Source: a virus
Virus record (IMG/VR): IMGVR_UViG_3300034812_000008
Location: 1 to 20,191 of that record
Length of the DNA stretch: 20,191 nt
Reading direction: 5' to 3' (one strand)
The number at the start of each line of letters is the position of its first letter. The stretch's first letter is position 1. The notes beneath the pieces were generated by a model. It was not told the origin of the DNA, searched no databases, and was given only the letters and a program-made list of their open reading frames with translations. The position numbers and the translations under genes are program-made. This document shows positions 15,776 to 20,191 of the stretch, one piece after another.

Positions 15776-15885
15776 AGTTTTTTCTTCAATGCTTGCAACC
15801 TTTTCTTGGCAGCACGAAGTGCCTGAGGTTTAAGATGCCTCTTTTGCTCCTTCTTTGAATGGTGCTGCCAGTTTGGTAGTTTCAT
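15754..15885 (-). CDS. Small basic protein, 43 aa, running into the tRNA
   Basis: The ATG at 15885 forms an ATGA overlap with the preceding gene. The product begins MKLPNWQHHSKKEQ and continues 'RHLKPQALRAAKKRLQALKKK', strongly Lys/Arg-rich and probably one amphipathic helix. The last codons (GVWRNR) and the TAG stop are read from the 5' part of the tRNA-Leu gene, a 22-nt overlap. Too small for a known domain; nucleic-acid binding is a possibility from charge alone. The coupled start and protein-like codons make it credible. Confidence 0.65.
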   Translation of the reverse strand: MKLPNWQHHSKKEQKRHLKPQALRAAKKRLQALKKKLGVWRNR

Positions 15886-16124
15886 AAGTTTGTAACCAGT
15901 TCGTAGGTTCCCTCATAATCGACAAAAATTATTTTGTTAAAATCCCTGAGTTTTTGAAGAAGAAATGAACACTGTTCATCAGGGGTTTTACTTTTAGTGA
16001 TAGTACGCAATTCCCTCATAAAAACTCTATCTCTCAATAAATGTTGACGTTTGAATCGAAGAACGTTTTTTCTGTGAACATATCTTTTCAGTATGTTATT
16101 GAAATTAGACTCCTGTTTAGTCAT
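15882..16124 (-). CDS. Hypothetical basic protein, 80 aa
   Basis: The function is unknown. The N-terminal ~45 residues are very basic and helical (ILKRYVHRKNVLRFKRQHLL). The C-terminal part is more mixed (DFNKIIFVDYEGTYEL). There is no membrane or signal segment. The start at 16124 (MTKQESNFNN) is chosen because its ATG overlaps the metallopeptidase stop as ATGA; an in-frame ATG nine codons upstream is less likely. It is coupled in turn to the 43-aa gene. Confidence 0.75.
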   Translation of the reverse strand: MTKQESNFNNILKRYVHRKNVLRFKRQHLLRDRVFMRELRTITKSKTPDEQCSFLLQKLRDFNKIIFVDYEGTYELVTNL

Positions 16125-16804
16125 TTGATGTACCCATTTTCTTCTAACCATTGACGAGTCAAAGGAGTAGGTTCATAATCAGACCACATTGTACCACGAG
16201 CACAAGACTCAAGTGCTCTCTGAGTCATACCTCCAGTTTTTCCTGCCCAAGTTGCTTCTTTTTCCCAAGGAATAGCGTGAGGCATATCTTTGTATGCACT
16301 CTTTGCCATATCTTGCCAGATCTGAGGAACATCTTCCTCTGGTTTGATAATAGCAATCATGTTATTCTCGATAGTACCTGCCATACAATCTTGAGCAGCG
16401 TGCCATCCTTCATGACGCATTACACTCATCAGAACATGAGGACGACGCACAAATGTTCTGTTCAAAAAGAAGTTGTTACTCACAGTATGATAGACACCAC
16501 GATGTCCAACTGGGAAATACTTTTCATCAGCAAGGTAAACTTCCACACCAATCTTCTTGAGAGCAATCATCATGTAATCAAACTCATCTTTCACCACATC
16601 CCAATGAGACATTGGAAATGCATTCTTAAGATCGAGAGATGAGTTAATCCTCTCAACATCATCAGTACATTCTTTAAGAAGCATACATCCCATGGAATGA
16701 TTACTATAGTAGTCCTCATTTTTAATAGGATCTGCCATCACTGGTGCCATACCATGCGCCATTCCAAACATCAGTCCAGAAAGAATTACATTACGGAGTT
16801 TCAT
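16121..16804 (-). CDS. Exported HEGWH zinc-metallopeptidase-like protein, 227 aa
   Basis: The N-terminus has a Sec-type signal: MKLR, a hydrophobic stretch 'NVILSGLMFGMAHGMAP', and a likely cleavage site after VMA (residue 24). The mature part carries HEGWH at 131-135, the HExxH zinc-binding and catalytic motif. E181 or E183 in 'WEKEATWAG' could be a third ligand, as in gluzincins. Four cysteines (40, 46, 140, 201) could form two disulfides outside the cytoplasm. The expected site of action is the periplasm or cell envelope, or the virion. The substrate is unknown; wall or surface-protein cleavage at lysis or superinfection exclusion are both possible. The gene sits inside the chain of coupled small genes rather than with fibres. 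I recall HExxH proteins like this from cyanomyoviruses. Confidence 0.8.
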   Translation of the reverse strand: MKLRNVILSGLMFGMAHGMAPVMADPIKNEDYYSNHSMGCMLLKECTDDVERINSSLDLKNAFPMSHWDVVKDEFDYMMIALKKIGVEVYLADEKYFPVGHRGVYHTVSNNFFLNRTFVRRPHVLMSVMRHEGWHAAQDCMAGTIENNMIAIIKPEEDVPQIWQDMAKSAYKDMPHAIPWEKEATWAGKTGGMTQRALESCARGTMWSDYEPTPLTRQWLEENGYIK

Positions 16805-16946
16805 ATGTAGGGTGGTGAAACATACAGTATTCGTTGAAGGTGATTTTCATCTCCTTATTGGTCAGTTTACAATGTTTTGCTGCTTTTGGCAAGTTCCATT
16901 TAGCATGAAATAACATTTCCATTGCATGTCTAGTCTCAGGTCTCAT
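16791..16946 (-). CDS. Small hypothetical protein, 51 aa
   Basis: The sequence begins MRPETRHAMEMLFHAKWNL and continues 'KAAKHCKLTNKEMKITFNEY'. The two helices around the turn 'PKAAKHCKLTNKEM' resemble a helix-turn-helix, as in small DNA-binding proteins, but it is too short to be sure. I recall similar short proteins in cyanophages. Its start overlaps the zinc-ribbon stop as ATGA and its end overlaps the metallopeptidase start by 14 nt. Both overlaps support translation. Confidence 0.7.
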   Translation of the reverse strand: MRPETRHAMEMLFHAKWNLPKAAKHCKLTNKEMKITFNEYCMFHHPTYETP

Positions 16947-17101
16947 TTCTTATCAGCGATTCTTAGTTGATGATAAACAAGTACAAATGCGTCACATCGA
17001 GGGCAACTTAGATTGGTTTCAATCTCATATTCATAACCCTCTGGGGTATCATTATCTCCACCCCAAATAAGATTTGGAAATCCGCATGACCAACAGTTCA
17101 T
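16943..17101 (-). CDS. Zinc-ribbon protein, 52 aa (CxxC...CxxC)
   Basis: 'MNCWSCGF' (C3, C6) and 'LSCPRCDAF' (C33, C36) form two CxxC knuckles 26 residues apart, the classic spacing for a one-zinc ribbon. The 'WGGDNDTPEGYEYEIETNL' loop lies between them. The C-terminus (VYHQLRIADKK) is mildly basic. The role could be binding nucleic acid or modulating a host protein such as RNA polymerase; neither is demonstrated. The ATG overlaps the stop of the 27-aa peptide as ATGA, and its own stop overlaps the next start the same way. Confidence 0.75.
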   Translation of the reverse strand: MNCWSCGFPNLIWGGDNDTPEGYEYEIETNLSCPRCDAFVLVYHQLRIADKK

Positions 17102-17181
17102 TTCTTAAACACTCCCAACTTTGCAAGAATGTATACTCCCAGAACTGTCCAGAATACGATTTCCAATCCTATGTTATTCAC
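17098..17181 (-). CDS. 27-aa single-span membrane peptide, GTG start
   Basis: The GTG at 17181 follows a GGAGG with 6-nt spacing, the best ribosome site in the cassette. The peptide is M-NNIGLE, a ~15-residue hydrophobic span 'IVFWTVLGVYILAKLGV', then FKK. The positive tail suggests an N-out, C-in inner-membrane microprotein. The start overlaps the end of the 72-aa gene by 8 nt, and the stop overlaps the zinc-ribbon start as ATGA. Possible roles include lysis control or host membrane modulation; none can be assigned from sequence. Confidence 0.65.
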   Translation of the reverse strand: MNNIGLEIVFWTVLGVYILAKLGVFKK

Positions 17182-17392
17182 TCTGTGCCTCCATAAATGA
17201 TTTTTTAAACTCTTCTACCTGATTTTGAATCTCTTCTGGAACAGGTGGAACTTCATTGACAGGAACTAGCATAGCAGACTTCCCGTCAGGACGGGTGACT
17301 TTCCAACACACATGTTGTTGATCACACAGATCCAAAATAAAGTCAAAATGATCCTCTGCTTGTCGCAGAGTAATTCCAATAGGTCCAATCAT
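17174..17392 (-). CDS. Hypothetical protein, 72 aa
   Basis: The function is unknown. It begins MIGPIGITLRQAEDHFDFIL. A central 'CDQQHVCWKVTRPDGKSAMLVP' could be a beta hairpin with two cysteines (C23, C29). An acidic helical tail follows (EEIQNQVEEFKKSFMEAQ). The start at 17392 is chosen over an ATG five codons upstream because it forms an ATGA overlap with the preceding gene. Confidence 0.75.
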   Translation of the reverse strand: MIGPIGITLRQAEDHFDFILDLCDQQHVCWKVTRPDGKSAMLVPVNEVPPVPEEIQNQVEEFKKSFMEAQSE

Positions 17393-17586
17393 ACTTCTGC
17401 AAAACAATAAGTGATCATGTCTGGGTCAAGTTCATCTTGAATAGCACTGACGACTTCAACGAAACCTTCAGCACCTTCTTTGTTCCACATCCAATCGACT
17501 ACACGATCGTGCCCCTCGTTGTCCAAGAGTTTTACAGATCGCTTAGAAAAGTCAATAAAGACGTGTTGTAGGTAGGTGTTGTTCAT
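17389..17586 (-). CDS. Hypothetical protein, 65 aa, first gene after a sigma70 promoter
   Basis: The function is unknown. It begins MNNTYLQHVFIDFSKRSVKL and is a small, mixed-charge protein. The ATG at 17586 is preceded by AGGAG four bases upstream, and the promoter start site lies ~13 nt before it. A frame extension up to 17643 would read through the promoter and is rejected. It is the first of eight overlapping genes. Confidence 0.8.
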   Translation of the reverse strand: MNNTYLQHVFIDFSKRSVKLLDNEGHDRVVDWMWNKEGAEGFVEVVSAIQDELDPDMITYCFAEV

Positions 17587-17605
17587 AAATCTCCTGTACC
17601 TATGT

Positions 17606-17634
17606 AGTATAGCAGACCACCCTGTGCCTGTCAA
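17606..17634 (-). promoter_or_regulatory. Near-consensus sigma70 promoter, TTGACA-N17-TATACT
   Basis: The -35 TTGACA (17634-17629) is exact, the spacer is the optimal 17 nt, and the -10 TATACT (17611-17606) has one mismatch. The start should be near 17599, followed by AGGAG and the ATG at 17586. The stop of the 54-aa gene lies inside the -35. This resembles the early promoters of T4-like cyanophages, which use host sigma70-type RNA polymerase. Confidence 0.85.
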
Positions 17635-17795
17635 GGTCCCCAATAATCTTCTTCGGGGATACCCAAATACTTATACACTGCAACGTGTAGTTCCCAATAA
17701 CGAAGATACCAATCGGGAATCAATCCATACATCGGAAGTTCATGATAATCATCCTCATTTTGAATGAGCATTTTAGTCAAGGTTTCTTTATCCAT
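17631..17795 (-). CDS. Hypothetical protein, 54 aa, just after the hub gene
   Basis: The sequence runs MDKETLTKMLIQNEDDYHEL, then 'PDWYLRYWELHVAVYKYLGI', ending 'EEDYWGP'. It is rich in Tyr, Trp and acidic residues and is probably mostly helical. No motif is recognised. The ATG at 17795 follows the hub stop by 3 nt, so it is probably translated with the hub on the late transcript. Its stop codon is part of the -35 of the following promoter. No clear Shine-Dalgarno is seen. Confidence 0.7.
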   Translation of the reverse strand: MDKETLTKMLIQNEDDYHELPMYGLIPDWYLRYWELHVAVYKYLGIPEEDYWGP

Positions 17796-17798
17796 AAA

Positions 17799-20191
17799 TT
17801 AATTCAAGAAGATAGTCTTAGCAGTCAGTTTCATGACTCCACCTGCTGTCAGTGACATGGCACCCTTAGTAGCAGTGACGCTTACAGCACCCTTCAGAGC
17901 AGTCATATTGATAACTCCTTTGACCACGTTCACATTGTGTGCACCCTCTAGAACTTGTTGATTATATCCTGTTAGACCACAAGTCATTGATACAGGACCA
18001 GTAGGATTCAACAATTTATTATATGGGTAAGGAATAGTCTTGGATGGGTTTTGTGTAGTTGTAATATTACCATGGCAAAGAGTATAGATCCCTGGTGCAG
18101 CAACCATAGATGTTGCTTCTGTATTGATCATTTGATTCAAGACAGGAGTTAAGATATTGATAACACTATTACCTGTAGCAATAATCTCATTACCAGTCAT
18201 CTTCTGAACTTTGTATGAGTTTTCAAAGGTAGATCCAGTAAACTTCATGTTTGGTGCACCGAATCCAAATTCTGCTGCCTGTAATTCCATCTTAGCACCT
18301 GCAGTTTTGATATCTACATCAGATGCAAATGTAATTTGGTGCTTCTGAATCTTCTCACTCTTCTTCTTACCGTTTCTATCTACTGTCTTAGGTGCACCTT
18401 CAGCAGCAAAGAAGAATCCACCACCAACTTCAATGTGGCAATCACCAGTAACTTTCAAACGATAGTCACCTTCAACGTTTACCACCTTATCACCATCAAC
18501 AGTAGCACAGTCATCACCCATAACATCTACAGTGTGATTACCTGCGTATGCAGAGTGATCAGCAACTAAGTTACCTGTGTCATCTTTACTACCGCCCCTG
18601 TTTGCTTTTTTATATTCTTCTGTTTTTTTCGCCAGTTCTTCGTCAGAAATATCGGGATTTTGGGATTTTACTTGTTTTTTATAAGTCCACTCTGCAAAAG
18701 TATTGTTATTAATATTATAAGAAGAGTGAGTCGTTCCACTAGGTTCTTTGACAACGTGTGCCTGACGACCTGGGGTTCCTACATGATGATCATATCCACC
18801 ATCAACAAATGTTTTTGCTACTTGTAAATATGGATCTGCTTTTGTGAAGATTTGATCTAAAACACCGTTTGCTGCTTCTGATCCTCCACCACTTGAGTTA
18901 CAACTTCCTCTATTACTGCCTCGAATTTTGTTGATTGCTTCTAGTTCTTCATCACTACAGTTTGTGACACCGAATAGTGGGAAGTATCCATGATTATCTT
19001 TACCACCATCAGGTTTTCTATCACAACCACCACCAATAAACTTAACAAACAGAGCAAGTAAACCTGCAAGACCAGAAAGTCCATTTTGGAACATGTCAGA
19101 TCCACCATCAAAGATGCCAGTTCCTTTTTCCCAACTGCTGATGATCTCATCAACACCTGCAACCGCACTAGTTGCTGATTTTACTGTGTTGATAACACTC
19201 TTAAGTTGATCAAGAACTTTCTGTACAGAGCAAACAATACTATCAATAGTATCTTGAACACCCTGTACTACCATTTGTGCTTTGCTGATAGCACCGCTAA
19301 GTAAACTTTCAATACCACTCTGAATAGCGGAAACAGGGTCTTGAATAAAGTTAGTGATTTCACTATCAAAAATACAGAGAGATGACAAAATCTGAGTCAC
19401 TGCCTGTGTAATAACTTCCATTTGTGCAAACGGAACCCCTGGTGCTAATTTACTAAAATCCAGTGCACCACCAACTTTTTCAGCAAGTTGTGATGTTGCT
19501 TCTCTAATTGCAGAGACGATTTGAGAGAAGATAGCACCTAGGAAGTTTTGTAGTTTTGCTGTAAGTTTTTCAATAGTTACAACTTTACCAGATACAATGT
19601 CAATAAAGTTACCATCTTCTGTTGCAACAAGTGTACCTGCAGTATCTGCAACGTCTTCAATAAGATAGTTTAACTTAGATTCCACAGACTTCCATGGACC
19701 ACCTACACCATTAGCAGTAGCGATTGGTTTACTAGGAGATCTTGGTTTTGCAGTGTTACCTGCACTTCCTGGGAGGTGTACACCTACATTATTAGGTGAT
19801 CCTGGACCTGCAGGTTCTGGAGATACCTCACTTCCAGGGAGTTTGACAGCATTTGATCCAGAAGCATTTTCTTTATTATTAATATCAATACTATTAGGAT
19901 CTGCAGTTCTTCTAAGTGCAGGATTCACCGTGCCTGGACTTCCATCCTCCATGTTTTCACCTGTAAGGGTGAAGTTATGTTTTTTACTCTTTCCTTTCTG
20001 AATGCGTAAAACACCGATAACAATCGGCATTTGAGCAGATTCTCCATCCATGAAGAATCCCATAACAATGGCACCAGGCTGCAGTTGTCCTGCACTTTCA
20101 CCTTGTCCATCGTTACCTGCTTGACATGCGTGTTGTAATACTGTTGCCCATGGTAAATTATCAGTAGGTAGGTCAGCAACTGTACCTCCTC
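17799..20191 (-). CDS. gp5: Baseplate hub subunit/tail spike, gp5-like (5' end outside window), 796 visible aa
   Basis: The frame is open through the window edge, with codons from 20189. The first ~65 visible residues ('NLPWATVLQHACQAG', 'QLQPGAIVMGFFMDG', 'MPIVIGVLR') fit the OB-fold of T4 gp5. A Pro/Gly-rich linker follows. Residues ~170-370 are a long helical region ('SQIVSAIREATSQLAEKVGG', 'VLDQLKSVINTVKSATSA'). Residues ~549-590 have octapeptide V.G repeats (VDVMGDD, VNVEGDY, LKVTGDC), the hallmark of the gp5 beta-helix needle. The last ~48 residues have a nine-residue 'GA...TA.K' repeat. No lysozyme catalytic segment is seen between the OB-fold and the needle, where T4 gp5 has it. As the central tail hub, it pierces the outer membrane. 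It appears to be followed by late and early small genes. Confidence 0.85.
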   Translation of the reverse strand, partial: GGTVADLPTDNLPWATVLQHACQAGNDGQGESAGQLQPGAIVMGFFMDGESAQMPIVIGVLRIQKGKSKKHNFTLTGENMEDGSPGTVNPALRRTADPNSIDINNKENASGSNAVKLPGSEVSPEPAGPGSPNNVGVHLPGSAGNTAKPRSPSKPIATANGVGGPWKSVESKLNYLIEDVADTAGTLVATEDGNFIDIVSGKVVTIEKLTAKLQNFLGAIFSQIVSAIREATSQLAEKVGGALDFSKLAPGVPFAQMEVITQAVTQILSSLCIFDSEITNFIQDPVSAIQSGIESLLSGAISKAQMVVQGVQDTIDSIVCSVQKVLDQLKSVINTVKSATSAVAGVDEIISSWEKGTGIFDGGSDMFQNGLSGLAGLLALFVKFIGGGCDRKPDGGKDNHGYFPLFGVTNCSDEELEAINKIRGSNRGSCNSSGGGSEAANGVLDQIFTKADPYLQVAKTFVDGGYDHHVGTPGRQAHVVKEPSGTTHSSYNINNNTFAEWTYKKQVKSQNPDISDEELAKKTEEYKKANRGGSKDDTGNLVADHSAYAGNHTVDVMGDDCATVDGDKVVNVEGDYRLKVTGDCHIEVGGGFFFAAEGAPKTVDRNGKKKSEKIQKHQITFASDVDIKTAGAKMELQAAEFGFGAPNMKFTGSTFENSYKVQKMTGNEIIATGNSVINILTPVLNQMINTEATSMVAAPGIYTLCHGNITTTQNPSKTIPYPYNKLLNPTGPVSMTCGLTGYNQQVLEGAHNVNVVKGVINMTALKGAVSVTATKGAMSLTAGGVMKLTAKTIFLN
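17802..17945 (-). repeat. Nine-residue C-terminal repeat of the hub protein
   Basis: Residues 749-796 read as GAHNVNVVK, GVINMTALK, GAVSVTATK and GAMSLTAGG followed by a terminal strand. This is a second, different beta-type repeat at the expected tip of the needle. Confidence 0.6.
18420..18545 (-). repeat. gp5-type octapeptide repeat region (protein level)
   Basis: About five copies of an eight-residue unit with a V.G core occur in tandem: VDVMGDD, ATVDGDK, VNVEGDY, LKVTGDC and IEVGGG. In T4 gp5 this VxGxxxxx octad forms the triple-stranded beta-helix of the cell-puncturing needle. Confidence 0.7.

Noticed and set aside
17587-17643. Upstream extension of the 65-aa gene (start at 17643)
   Set aside because: It would translate through a near-consensus promoter and ignore a well-placed AGGAG-ATG at 17586.
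18595-18680. Runs of T on the plus strand in the hub gene that might suggest a terminator
   Set aside because: On the transcribed strand they are A-runs encoding Lys-rich codons; there is no hairpin followed by U-run for minus-strand transcription.
19925-20179. Minus-strand 84-aa frame overlapping the hub gene
   Set aside because: The hub frame is open to the window edge and encodes OB-fold-like sequence there; the 84-aa frame is its shadow.

Overview
The window looks like part of the virion-structure region of a T4-like myovirus of marine cyanobacteria (Prochlorococcus/Synechococcus type). The evidence is a gp5-type baseplate hub with octapeptide repeats, a long run of tail-fibre proteins with 'GTTAQRP...G.IR(F/Y)NT' modules, a 2OG-Fe(II) oxygenase among the fibres, T4-type late promoters (NATAAATA) at gene junctions, an intron-less tRNA-Leu(UAA), and many tightly overlapping small genes. 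Base composition is AT-rich. Every gene I support is on the minus strand, so transcription runs from high to low coordinates. A phage of another marine bacterium (for example a SAR11 myophage) is not excluded.

In transcription order, the window opens inside the baseplate hub gene (17799-20191, 5' end outside the window). A 54-aa gene follows. Next comes a near-consensus sigma70 promoter (TTGACA-N17-TATACT) and a chain of eight small genes joined by overlapping stop and start codons (15754-17586). The chain encodes two unknown proteins, a 27-aa membrane peptide with a GTG start, a CxxC/CxxC zinc ribbon, a 51-aa protein, an exported HEGWH metallopeptidase and two basic proteins. The last basic protein runs into the 5' end of tRNA-Leu(UAA). 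Several of these genes were too short, or used unusual starts, to stand out as ORFs and were found by translating the gaps.

After the tRNA come two conserved-looking proteins of 115 and 220 aa. Three large structural proteins follow: 441 aa with internal repeats, 495 aa, and 1322 aa. Then comes an adhesin array: proteins of 141 and 89 aa, a zinc-ribbon miniprotein, the 2OG-Fe(II) oxygenase, and fibres of 343, 369 and 461 aa. Five of these carry the same short motif joined to unrelated C-termini. The window ends with two unrecognised proteins (255 aa and about 300 aa, overlapping by 83 nt) and the first 405 codons of a U32-peptidase/UbiV-like protein with a cysteine cluster.

The hub and fibres form the tail and the host-contact apparatus. 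The oxygenase could modify host or virion protein. The cassette after the hub has its own host-type promoter, so it is probably an accessory or early-expressed island inside late genes. There is no gene-free stretch over 300 bases, and I see no CRISPR array, insertion sequence or convincing terminator.
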